Below, one piece after another: positions 1 to 7,955 of a stretch of 26,321 nt of DNA. Within the stretch, counting starts at the first letter, position 1. Every line of letters starts with the position of its first letter. Under the pieces are notes generated by a model. The model did no database searches. It was not told the DNA's origin and saw nothing but the letters and a program-made list of their open reading frames with translations. The position numbers and the translations under genes are program-made. Source of the DNA: CAYWNA01 sp964459305. Lineage in GTDB: Bacteria; Planctomycetota; Planctomycetia; Pirellulales; Pirellulaceae. The stretch spans positions 1 through 26,321 of the forward strand of contig CAYWNA010000185.1 in the NCBI GenBank assembly GCA_964459305.1, in the 5' to 3' direction.

Positions 1-1
1 C

Positions 2-298
2 GGGCTGATCTACTGCTACGAGATCGGCCGTCAAGCGATCTTCGATTTGGAGGACATCTCCTTGCCGCCGCACAGCAAGGTGATTGAGTACTACGAAGCG
101 ACGGCCAACATCATGCATTCGTGCCGCGTGATCGGCGTGGCCGTGAATGGCCAACGGTGTTCCAGTGAGGATGAGGTGACTGCCGAATGCGAGCGAGTGG
201 AGAGAGAGCTTGGACTACCGACGTGTGACGTTATCCGCCACGGCCCGGGCAAGTTGGTCGAGGCGGCGTTGAAATTGAAACGTGAAATCGGCAAGTAA
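2..298 (+). CDS. DUF1611 family protein, C-terminal part
   Basis: The frame is open from the left edge, so only the last 98 residues are present. The segment contains a helix, then VIGVAVNGQRCSSEDE and ELGLPTCDVIRHGPGKLVEA. This matches the end of the P-loop-like C-terminal domain of DUF1611 proteins: a strand ending in an Asn, then a 'GLP-x-x-D-x-x-R-x-G' stretch and a final amphipathic helix. Some members (DgcN) are reported to act in D-glutamate catabolism; others lie beside enolase-superfamily epimerases. The Walker region and N-terminal Rossmann-like part lie outside the window, so substrate cannot be judged. The stop is TAA, and a strong hairpin begins 15 nt later. Confident of the family, not of the reaction. 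Confidence 0.75.
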   Translation, partial: GLIYCYEIGRQAIFDLEDISLPPHSKVIEYYEATANIMHSCRVIGVAVNGQRCSSEDEVTAECERVERELGLPTCDVIRHGPGKLVEAALKLKREIGK

Positions 299-312
299 GG
301 ACCGGCCGGTTT

Positions 313-370
313 GTCGCCGTCCTCTCCGAGGTCGGTGAGGGAGGGCACCGAGTTCGGAGAACACGGCGAC
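313..370. repeat. Long imperfect hairpin between convergent genes (terminator-like)
   Basis: Positions 313-337 pair with 346-370. The two 25-nt arms match at 21 positions, and the loop is the purine-only 8-mer AGGGAGGG (338-345). The element lies 15 nt behind the DUF1611 stop and about 130 nt beyond the stop of the convergent phosphatase gene, so it could serve both as a 3' end. No U-tract follows on the + strand, so a classical intrinsic terminator is not fully met. It resembles the palindromic repeats scattered through planctomycete genomes, but only one copy was seen here. Confidence 0.7.
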
Positions 371-501
371 TATCCGCTTTCAGGATTTCGCAACCTTCAC
401 GCAAAGGCTGGCACTTATTGCTCGACGGCCCCTGAATTGAAGGAGGTATCTCGGTGTAACGAGCTTACGCACTGGCCCTCATGGCCTGCGTGCCGCGTCT
501 C

Positions 502-2022
502 CTATTCCCCCTGCAAAACGTCTTCGTATCGAATGCCGCCGTCGACGTCGTGGTAACGAAACGTCAACGTCGGTTTGCCATTGGCGTCGCGTTCGGCCGT
601 GCCCGTGAGAAACCCGCCGGCGACTTTCAAGTATTGGTGGTAGTCGGGCCGAAGATCTTTCTGACTCCATCCTCCGGCGTGGCTGTCGCTGGCTGGCCCG
701 CAGGAATACTCGCGCACGCCGGTTTGAGGATCGATCGAATGGTACTGCCAGTGCCGATCGCCGCACACGACGACCATGTTCTTCTGTTGGCTGATGAACT
801 GGCGAATTTCATCCCCTTCGTGCTTGAAGTTCTTGTTCGAGTGGTTGTCGCGTTTGTTGTCCCGGTCGGGGCCGACGACCGGTGTGGGCGAGATCAATAC
901 TCGGAAGGTGGCGTCTGACGCCTGCACCGTCCGCTTGAACCAGTCTTTCTGTTCCTGGCCCCAGATGGTTTTGTCGGGCCCGTCCGGCATCTTATTCGGG
1001 CTGCGATAATCGCGGCCCTCGACCAGCCAGACCTCCAGATCCTTACCCCAGCGGACTTTGCGGTAGGTTCGCCCGCCCATCGGAACCTGTTGTGTGAAAG
1101 CGCGAAGTCCTTGTTCGAAGGTGAATTCGAACATCGAAGTGTTGTTCCAGTTGGGCCAACAGTCGTTCGTCCACGAGTCATGATCGTCTTTGATGAAATA
1201 GCTAGCCACTTGGCGATGGAATTCGACGTTACTGGGCAGACCGTAAGTGCGTTGCCAGTGCCAGTGTGCCAGGTCCAGCGTCTTGGCAAGCCGGTCGTAA
1301 TAGACGATGTCGCCCGTGTGGACGAAGAAGCTCGGATCCTGCTTCAGGATCGACCGGTAGATCTTAAAGCCGGCCGGGCAATCCTGATCCGCAAACATCT
1401 GCCCAGTCGATACCGCGAAAACGACTTCAGCCGGCGTACCGGGGTCGGCTGCCGTGAGGAACCCGCCTTCAAGCGTTTGCCCCGCGCTGCCGTCGGGGCT
1501 TCGAGTTTCAACTCGCACACGATACCGCGTGTTCGGTTTCAATTCGGTCAGCTTGATTTGTCGAGTGAAGTCAGCAGACGGATCAACGGCGCCCCATTCC
1601 GTTTCCTGCCACTCCGATGTTTCTCCACGGGCCAGCCCGTAGAGCACGCGAGTTTCGCCCGATACTCCGGGTGCTGCGTACCGGATGTCTGCGGCGCTCA
1701 TTCCTTCGGGATAAGTGACAGCGACAATGCGGCCTTTCGGCCGTTTGGCACGGGTTCGCGCATTGGGCGTGTACTTTTCGGCAGTATCGTAAACGAATGT
1801 CGCCATGGGAGCGTCGCCCGGATTGGGCTTTGCTCGCAATGTCGTCCGCATCCAGACAATGGCGCTGTCGCTGGTAACTTCGCCGACTTTGAAGCCCGTG
1901 GCCTGAAAGGGGCCATCGGCCGCCTCCGCCGCAGATGCAGGAACCGTCGAGGCTGCACGAAAACAGAGGAGTACACCGAGGGCACAAACGATCGATGTCG
2001 GGCAGAGAGGTCTCTTCTTCAT
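502..2022 (-). CDS. PhoD-family alkaline phosphatase / metallophosphoesterase, secreted
   Basis: A 506-residue protein related to PhoD enzymes, which hydrolyse phosphomono- or diesters with a multinuclear metal centre outside the cytoplasm. I chose the ATG at 2022: GGAG lies 8 nt upstream, and it yields a signal peptide (KKRP, a hydrophobic run, then ASAAEA near residue 31). An N-terminal Ig/fibronectin-like part (about 40-190: GEVTSDSAIVWMRT, 'TELKPNTRYRVRVE') precedes the phosphatase domain. Metal-binding motifs are visible: HTGDIVYYD near 235, KDDHDSW near 278 and VVCGDRHWQYHS near 418-428. All are intact, so it is probably active. It is transcribed divergently from the gene at 2217, with 194 nt between. 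No Pho box was recognised. Confidence 0.9.
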   Translation of the reverse strand: MKKRPLCPTSIVCALGVLLCFRAASTVPASAAEAADGPFQATGFKVGEVTSDSAIVWMRTTLRAKPNPGDAPMATFVYDTAEKYTPNARTRAKRPKGRIVAVTYPEGMSAADIRYAAPGVSGETRVLYGLARGETSEWQETEWGAVDPSADFTRQIKLTELKPNTRYRVRVETRSPDGSAGQTLEGGFLTAADPGTPAEVVFAVSTGQMFADQDCPAGFKIYRSILKQDPSFFVHTGDIVYYDRLAKTLDLAHWHWQRTYGLPSNVEFHRQVASYFIKDDHDSWTNDCWPNWNNTSMFEFTFEQGLRAFTQQVPMGGRTYRKVRWGKDLEVWLVEGRDYRSPNKMPDGPDKTIWGQEQKDWFKRTVQASDATFRVLISPTPVVGPDRDNKRDNHSNKNFKHEGDEIRQFISQQKNMVVVCGDRHWQYHSIDPQTGVREYSCGPASDSHAGGWSQKDLRPDYHQYLKVAGGFLTGTAERDANGKPTLTFRYHDVDGGIRYEDVLQGE

Positions 2023-2216
2023 TGTTCTTACTCCGGTTTTGTTGCGTAGGTCGGTGTGGTCTTCTACGTCTCTTCTCGTGGGCGGGCGTATCGAAGGACA
2101 ATGTCCGCTACAATATTCAGAACCCACACCCGACCCCATTCTTACGTTGGCTTCTAAGTCTAACCGACGGCAGGTCCGACAAACAGAACTCTTTCGATCG
2201 TTGAGGGATGTGTGCC

Positions 2217-3503
2217 ATGAGATATCTTCAGATGAGGCTGACCAGCTTCCACGCCGGCTTGCTGTGCTGCATCATCGGGGCTTCAGACGCGATTGTGATT
2301 CAGGCAAATGAACGGATCGCAATCGAGGTACAAGAGACTGCCGGGATACGGCGGTTTCAATACCCGGTCGCCGTACAGTTGAAACTGGCGGAACCCGTTC
2401 CGCGTGAAACTAGATTTCGCTTGTTGTGTGAGGACAAGCCCGTGCTCGCCCAGTTTCGCGCGGCCGCAAGAGGCGGGAACGTCGCAGAGTGGTGGATCGA
2501 CTTTCCGGTGAATCTGCTGCCGTATCAATCGCTGGTCTACCAAGTCGAATACGGCCGTGACCTTCCCGATGGGCCAAGCCGCAAGCGAGGACACAAGCTC
2601 GTCGAATCTGACGAGGCGTTCGAGATTGTCAACGAACCCTACATATCATGGAATGTGCAGCGCGACCTGAAGGGCCTGCTGAGTTCCGTCCGTTCCGGAG
2701 ATCTTGAATACCTGCGGCCTGACTCGGCGGGCTTGTTTTTGCGGGACCGCAGCGGCACAGACCATGCTCTCGGTGGCAAGCGGGATGGCTGTCGCGAGAC
2801 CGTGCAAGTGATTCGCGACGGACCGCTGGCTGTGGGACTGAGATTTGAGTTTGCCGAAACCGAACCGGCGCTTGAGGACGTGCGATCGACCGTTGATCTT
2901 GTATTTCCGGTCTTCAAGAGCTGGGTCGAAGTGGACTGGCGAATCGATGATCCGCAAGGAAGACTCAGCGGCGTGGGTGCGGAACTTGACGTGAACGTCG
3001 ACGAGCCAACTCGCCAAGCCCCGACGTTGGCCGATTTCGGCGCGACGAGTCTTGTGTACCTTTCCCTCTGTGCCGGACAGCAGACCGAATTGCGCGCCGG
3101 TTCGAAGGCCGCAGGGGCTGATCAGAAATCGCCCGAAGGCTCGCGCTACGCTTGGCAGGTCCTCCGCGGCAAACCCGATCGATTGGAGCCGTTTGTGTTC
3201 GGCCCGAAGCAATCAGACGGTCTCGCCCCACCGGAAGGTTGGGCGCACGTGATGGATCGTAAGCGGTGTTTGGCCATCGCCATCGACGGTTTCTCTCGCG
3301 ATGCCGAAGATCGCATCGCCGTTTCTGCCGAAGGAACCGTCCAACTTCGCCGTCAGTTCCCAGCGGGCGATGCGAATGCGCGGGCAAACGTGAAACGGCT
3401 AGGCTTCTGGTTGCACTGCGTCCCTTTCCCGCCACAACAGACCGCGGCCACCAGTCCCCAGTCGATGCAAATACCAGTCGCGATTACAGCAGAAAGTCCA
3501 TGA
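2217..3503 (+). CDS. Secreted protein with possible RIFT-barrel-like (YetA/PcRGLX) N-terminus
   Basis: A 428-residue protein of uncertain function. The ATG at 2217 is preferred to the in-frame ATG at 2208 because GAGGG (2203-2207) lies 9 nt before the former and directly abuts the latter. The N-terminus (MRYLQMRL, a hydrophobic stretch, then GASDA near residue 25) looks like a signal peptide. The next part, with RRFQYPVAVQLKL, 'LLCEDKPVLAQFRA' and DFPVNLLPYQSLVYQVEYG, resembles the barrel domain that opens YetA/exo-rhamnogalacturonan-lyase-like proteins. The rest is beta-rich (ISWNVQRDLKGLLSSV, KSWVEVDWRIDDP, FGPKQSDGLAPPEGWAHV), as in carbohydrate-active beta-sandwich folds. It is shorter than full-length lyases and no catalytic motif was recognised. 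The family hint is tentative; that it is a real secreted protein is fairly certain. Confidence 0.7.
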   Translation: MRYLQMRLTSFHAGLLCCIIGASDAIVIQANERIAIEVQETAGIRRFQYPVAVQLKLAEPVPRETRFRLLCEDKPVLAQFRAAARGGNVAEWWIDFPVNLLPYQSLVYQVEYGRDLPDGPSRKRGHKLVESDEAFEIVNEPYISWNVQRDLKGLLSSVRSGDLEYLRPDSAGLFLRDRSGTDHALGGKRDGCRETVQVIRDGPLAVGLRFEFAETEPALEDVRSTVDLVFPVFKSWVEVDWRIDDPQGRLSGVGAELDVNVDEPTRQAPTLADFGATSLVYLSLCAGQQTELRAGSKAAGADQKSPEGSRYAWQVLRGKPDRLEPFVFGPKQSDGLAPPEGWAHVMDRKRCLAIAIDGFSRDAEDRIAVSAEGTVQLRRQFPAGDANARANVKRLGFWLHCVPFPPQQTAATSPQSMQIPVAITAESP

Positions 3504-4012
3504 GGGACCCATTTAGTTGCAGCCAGCTCGCCATCAACCGTCGGTTAGAGCGGCCTCCCAATACGCCAGTGTGCCTGACAGCGTTATCAATGCTCGACGC
3601 ATCAAGGCTGCAATTCGAACACAAGTTCATTCGTGGCGGGAAGCAACAACATGCCTACCTAATCTACTCTTATCTACCATCATCTGAATGCCCCATACCG
3701 TTTCTGCTGGTTTTCTCTCTTTTTGCGACCATCCGAGAGAAGTGCTATTGACCCTGCCGACGCGGATCAGTATTTAACCCCCCTCGTCATAAACGGCTCA
3801 GACCGCCAACGGGTGACGAATACCCACGTGGTGTGACTACCTGCGCGAGTGCTGCCCGTTGATCCTGATGGTGTTTTGTCTTTTCGCGAATCCTACACAT
3901 GAGTCGCAACGCAAGCACACGCAAATGGCCTTGGCGTCAAATGCCGCGAGCATGAATGCCGTGGTCCTCGAGACGCAAGACCAATAGACATCCTCGGACA
4001 AGGAGAAGCACG
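3504..4012. other. 509-nt intergenic region, no gene recognised
   Basis: No credible coding sequence was seen on either strand. The stretch is richer in A/T than its surroundings, especially 3640-3780. It probably holds the 3' end of the preceding transcript and the promoter of the secretin gene. No strong hairpin was found. Confidence 0.5.
3748..3776 (+). promoter_or_regulatory. Weak sigma70-like promoter candidate for the secretin gene
   Basis: TTGACC (3748-3753) is followed after 17 nt by TATTTA (3771-3776) in the AT-rich part of the region before the secretin gene. The -35 match is good and the -10 match poor. The resulting leader would be more than 200 nt. Only suggestive. Confidence 0.2.
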
Positions 4013-7000
4013 TTGAAATCGACGGCGTACTTCATTGTTGGCTGTTTGGCCGTTTGGCTAATCGTCCCCGCAAGTCAAGGGCTGACGTCGCCTCCCCCGG
4101 TCGCCTCAGGTCTCTCGGCTGGTGCGCTGGCCGTCTCGCAGGCGGCTCCCGGTAGTCAGCGATCCCAACGCGACGAGGCGGATCATCTGCTACGTCTGGC
4201 CCGTCAGGCCATGAACCGCAGTGATTTCCAGCTTGCGGAGCGTTATATCGCGCAGGCGGAACAGGTAAACGTCCAGTACGATCCGCTGTACGAACGGTTC
4301 ATGGATACACCGGCCAAAGCGCGCAAGACACTGCTGCAGTTGCGCTCGGTCAATGCGGGTGCGCCGGCCCAGCCAAGTGATCGTCGCTCGCCGATTGGAT
4401 CAGGACCCTCGACCGCCGATCGAACGCCGCCGACACCCGATCTCGCCGGCCAACGCGGTCCGCAACGCCAATTGGAACTAAGACGCAATCCACAACGACA
4501 ACCGAAAGCGACTGGGGCGGTTCGGCCAGAGCCGAACCAATTCGCGCAGAATGCCGAACACAAGCCGCTCTTGCCTTCGGACGGCCAGAGAACAAATTCG
4601 CGAAACAGCGCCTTCCGCGGCGGATTGGCAGCGAGTCCGTACGACACGGTACCCGCTGGCGGTCCGATGGTCGTATCTGATTCGGTGGCCGACCGTGGTC
4701 CTGCCACAGGCGAAATCGAGCCCAGAAGGCTGCCGCCGCTCCATCCCGGTACCGATCCTCGGAAGGCCAAAGCACTGGGGCTGCTGGCCACCGCCCGTGC
4801 CTCCTTGGACCGTGGCGAAGCGAGGACTGCCAAGATGCTGGCCGAGCAGGCTCGGTCTCTAGGAGTGCCGGACGATGCCTTCGTGGCAGGTGAACCCAGG
4901 CCCGAACTCTTACTGATGGAAATCAATAGCGTTCTGAGCCGTCAGGGTCCGATGGCGCCCGGTCCGAACTCCGGCGTCGCCAACGCGTACTATGCTGGGC
5001 CCCGCTCGCCGAACGGATTTCCGGTGCGTCAGGGTCTTTACAACCCGGCCAACGATTCGAGCCGCACCGTTACCGCGCAGTCCCTTTTGCCGCCGCCAGG
5101 CACCGCGGGACTTGGGACCTCCTCGGTGCTGGTCCGGTCCAGACCATCGGCCGGCGTCGAACTCTATCAGCAAGGTCTCAGGGCATTAGAGAACCAGGAT
5201 CGGGATGCCGCCCTGAAACTTTTTGGAGAAGCCTGGAAGTTCGAAGCGGAACTCGATCCCGCCACGCGGCAGCGGCTGCGAGACAAGCTGACTTTGCTGC
5301 GTGTGGCGACACCACGGCCATCGGGATTGCCCTCTGGAAACGTCCTGGAGGAAGTGGATTCGGAGCAACGGATTCTGGCCGACAAGCTTTTCCGGGACAT
5401 CAGCCGCGAGCAGACCGCTGCGGAGAAAACGCGTGATAGGGATCCCCGCGGCTCGCTGGACCGGCTCCAGCGGCTGCGCGACCGCATCGAACAAGAGACG
5501 CTCGACCCGCCCACTCGAAGACAGTTGTTGCTGCTGGTCGACCGGGGTATTCGCGAAACAGAGCGGTACATCCAGCAAAACCTGCCAGATATCGAACTCC
5601 GCGAACGTAACGAACGCGTCGTCGACACCATTGATACCGAGCGGAGAGAGAGCTACGAGAGACAGAACAAACTTGCGGAGTTGGTCGAGGAGTTCAACGA
5701 CCTGATCGAAGAAGAGCGGTACGCCGAGGCCGATATGATCGCCCGGCAGGCGCACGAGTTGGAGCCTGAGTCCGAAGTCGTACGGACCATGTTCTGGAAG
5801 GCCAAGTTCTTCTGGCGGAAGCAGGAACAAGACGAAATCGGCCGACAGGCCGAGCAGGGATTTTACGACACCCTGACAAGTGTCGAGGAGGCAAAGACAC
5901 CCTTCGACGATCGAGAACCGCTGGTTTTCGCCGATGCGAGAACCTGGATGGACATGTCGCGTCCTCGCCTTGAATGGTTGAAACGACAACAGACTCGGCT
6001 AACTCCGGCCGAACAGGAAATACAGAGCTCACTGAAAACCAAAGTAGAAGTCCGTTTCGAGGGTATGCCGTTGTCTGAGGTCATGGACGCCTTGGGACGC
6101 ATGGCCGGCGTCAATGTCTACCTTGATCCGGAGGGCCTGAGCGCCGAAGGTGTTACCACCGAAGAGACGGTCACCATCAATCTGACGGAGCCGATTTCCT
6201 TGAAAAGCGCGCTGAATCTGATATTGCAGCCGCTCCGTCTAAGCTACGTCATCCAGAACGAAGTGCTGCGCATCACCAGCGAACAGGCCACCGACTCGAA
6301 CGTCCATCCGCGCGTCTACAACGTGGCTGACTTGGTAATCCCCATTCCCAACTTCATCCCGGGCTACAACATTGGATTGCCTGGCGCGATTCACGAAGCG
6401 ATCAATACGGCGTGGCATGCACAGCCACTTGGCAACATGCAGTCCCTGCCGCTGACGGTTGCGTCCAACGGCGCCCAAGCCGGTGGAATGGCAAATGCTT
6501 CCGTGTTGGCCCAAATGGGTTCCAACGGCATGCTGCCAAGCGTCACTTCGCGCTCGCCGAATCCGATGGGATTTTCGCCGGGTAGCTTGGGCGGTGCGAC
6601 TCAAGCAGATTTCGACACGCTTATCGATCTGATCACCAGCACGATCGCACCCCAGACCTGGGACACGGTGGGCGGACCAGGTTCGATCGAGGGCTTCCCC
6701 ACCAACCTGAGCTTGGTCATCAGCCAGACACAGGACGTCCATGAAGAGATCGCCGATCTGCTGGATCAATTGCGTCGATTGCAGGACTTGCAGGTGACCA
6801 TCGAGGTGCGATATATCACGCTGAACGATCGTTTCTTCGAACGGATCGGCGTCGATTTTGACTTCGAGGTCGACGACAACACTTCCCAAATTTCGGGCCA
6901 GAACCCGATTGTCCCGGACGACACCGGCCCCAGCATGGCATTTGGACTTGACCCGACCGGCCAGCCCACCCTCGACTTCGATTACACCTTCGACCAAGCC

Positions 7001-7762
7001 AGCTTTGGCTCTGCCGTGCCTCAATTCGGCGGTTTCGACGCGGCGACGGCTGCGAACTTTGGTTTTGCGATCTTGAGCGATATCGAAGTCTTCTTCTTGC
7101 TGCAAGCCGCGACAGGCGACGACCGCACGAACGTCCTACAGGCGCCCAAGGTGACGCTGTTCAATGGCCAGACTGGATTCGTCTCCGATACGTCGCAACG
7201 TCCGTTTGTGACGAGCGTGATCCCTGTCGTCGGCGATTTTGCCGCTGCACATCAGCCCGTGGTCGTGGTGTTGAGCGAAGGTACGTCGTTGAGCGTACAA
7301 GCCGTGGTATCTCCCGATCGCCGTTTCGTGCGGTTGACGTTGATTCCGTTCTTCAGTTCGATCGGCGACGTCGATACATTCACGTTTCACGGTCGCACCT
7401 CGTCCGATTCAGGAACCGTGGCGGCGGATCCGGCCAATCAAGCAAGCTCAGTCACAAACAACCAGCAGGAGTTCACCGAGGGCACCACGGTGCAGTTGCC
7501 GACCTTCAACTTCACCACGGTATCAACAACGGTCAGCGTGCCAGACGGCGGGACCGTACTGTTAGGCGGTATCAAACGTCTCAGTGAAGGCCGCAACGAA
7601 CGCGGTGTTCCGATGTTAAGCAAACTGCCATACATTAACCGCTTGTTTAAGAACGTCGGTATCGGGCGAGATACGCAAAGCCTGATGATGATGGTCACAC
7701 CACGGATCATCATCCAGGAAGAAGAAGAATTCCAACAGACGGGCTACGACAGCTCGCAGTAG
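4013..7762 (+). CDS. Secretin-family outer-membrane protein (GspD/PilQ-like) with long helical N-terminus
   Basis: A 1249-residue secretin. The TTG at 4013 is preferred: AAGGAG lies 7 nt upstream, and it gives a clean signal peptide (MKSTAYFIVG, hydrophobic core, PASQG near residue 23). An in-frame ATG at 3956 would add 19 basic residues and lacks a ribosome site. About 45-110 and 250-280 are TPR-like helices (DEADHLLRLARQAMNRSDF; KALGLLATARASLDRG), joined by long Pro/Arg/Ser-rich linkers. About 450-650 is charged and helical, possibly coiled coil. An STN-like domain begins near 677 (KVEVRFEGMPLSEVMDALGR); an N-domain and the start of the secretin core lie near 895-950. The C-terminal core holds VSVPDGGTVLLGGIKR and LSKLPYINRLFKNVGI. 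Secretins form the outer-membrane pore of type II secretion or type IV pili. No other secretion gene is in the window. Typical GspD is 600-700 residues; the excess is N-terminal. Confidence 0.9.
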   Translation: MKSTAYFIVGCLAVWLIVPASQGLTSPPPVASGLSAGALAVSQAAPGSQRSQRDEADHLLRLARQAMNRSDFQLAERYIAQAEQVNVQYDPLYERFMDTPAKARKTLLQLRSVNAGAPAQPSDRRSPIGSGPSTADRTPPTPDLAGQRGPQRQLELRRNPQRQPKATGAVRPEPNQFAQNAEHKPLLPSDGQRTNSRNSAFRGGLAASPYDTVPAGGPMVVSDSVADRGPATGEIEPRRLPPLHPGTDPRKAKALGLLATARASLDRGEARTAKMLAEQARSLGVPDDAFVAGEPRPELLLMEINSVLSRQGPMAPGPNSGVANAYYAGPRSPNGFPVRQGLYNPANDSSRTVTAQSLLPPPGTAGLGTSSVLVRSRPSAGVELYQQGLRALENQDRDAALKLFGEAWKFEAELDPATRQRLRDKLTLLRVATPRPSGLPSGNVLEEVDSEQRILADKLFRDISREQTAAEKTRDRDPRGSLDRLQRLRDRIEQETLDPPTRRQLLLLVDRGIRETERYIQQNLPDIELRERNERVVDTIDTERRESYERQNKLAELVEEFNDLIEEERYAEADMIARQAHELEPESEVVRTMFWKAKFFWRKQEQDEIGRQAEQGFYDTLTSVEEAKTPFDDREPLVFADARTWMDMSRPRLEWLKRQQTRLTPAEQEIQSSLKTKVEVRFEGMPLSEVMDALGRMAGVNVYLDPEGLSAEGVTTEETVTINLTEPISLKSALNLILQPLRLSYVIQNEVLRITSEQATDSNVHPRVYNVADLVIPIPNFIPGYNIGLPGAIHEAINTAWHAQPLGNMQSLPLTVASNGAQAGGMANASVLAQMGSNGMLPSVTSRSPNPMGFSPGSLGGATQADFDTLIDLITSTIAPQTWDTVGGPGSIEGFPTNLSLVISQTQDVHEEIADLLDQLRRLQDLQVTIEVRYITLNDRFFERIGVDFDFEVDDNTSQISGQNPIVPDDTGPSMAFGLDPTGQPTLDFDYTFDQASFGSAVPQFGGFDAATAANFGFAILSDIEVFFLLQAATGDDRTNVLQAPKVTLFNGQTGFVSDTSQRPFVTSVIPVVGDFAAAHQPVVVVLSEGTSLSVQAVVSPDRRFVRLTLIPFFSSIGDVDTFTFHGRTSSDSGTVAADPANQASSVTNNQQEFTEGTTVQLPTFNFTTVSTTVSVPDGGTVLLGGIKRLSEGRNERGVPMLSKLPYINRLFKNVGIGRDTQSLMMMVTPRIIIQEEEEFQQTGYDSSQ

Positions 7763-7780
7763 TAGGGCCGGCAACCTCGT

Positions 7781-7863
7781 TCCGACGCTTCCGCGTCGGA
7801 AACGCTCGAATGGACGCTTCGCGTCCAATGACTGTCAGTGGCCCAGGTCGACGCGAAGCGTCG
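7781..7863. repeat. Three tandem hairpins with a shared GACGC/GCGTC core
   Basis: Three small perfect palindromes sit between convergent genes. 7781-7800 has 8-bp arms (TCCGACGC/GCGTCGGA) around TTCC. 7811-7827 has 7-bp arms (TGGACGC/GCGTCCA) around TTC. 7849-7863 has 6-bp arms (CGACGC/GCGTCG) around GAA, the third being essentially the second's core read on the other strand. Their position 18 nt behind the secretin stop and 93 nt beyond the stop of the opposing gene suggests a bidirectional 3' end or a REP-like cluster. No T-run follows. Confidence 0.7.
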
Positions 7864-7955
7864 TGACCCTCATTCCCATGCAGAACATGGGCACGTGACC
7901 GGGCAGCCTAGCGAAAAACGTGCCCTGATCGTCGCTGCCCAATTCGCCCACACCC

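Noticed and set aside
1090..2049. Long + strand frame opposite the phosphatase gene
   Set aside because: It is antisense to a protein with complete metal-binding motifs and has no domain signal of its own.
6239..7105. 288-codon minus-strand frame inside the secretin gene
   Set aside because: Shadow of the secretin coding strand; no ribosome site or recognisable motif.
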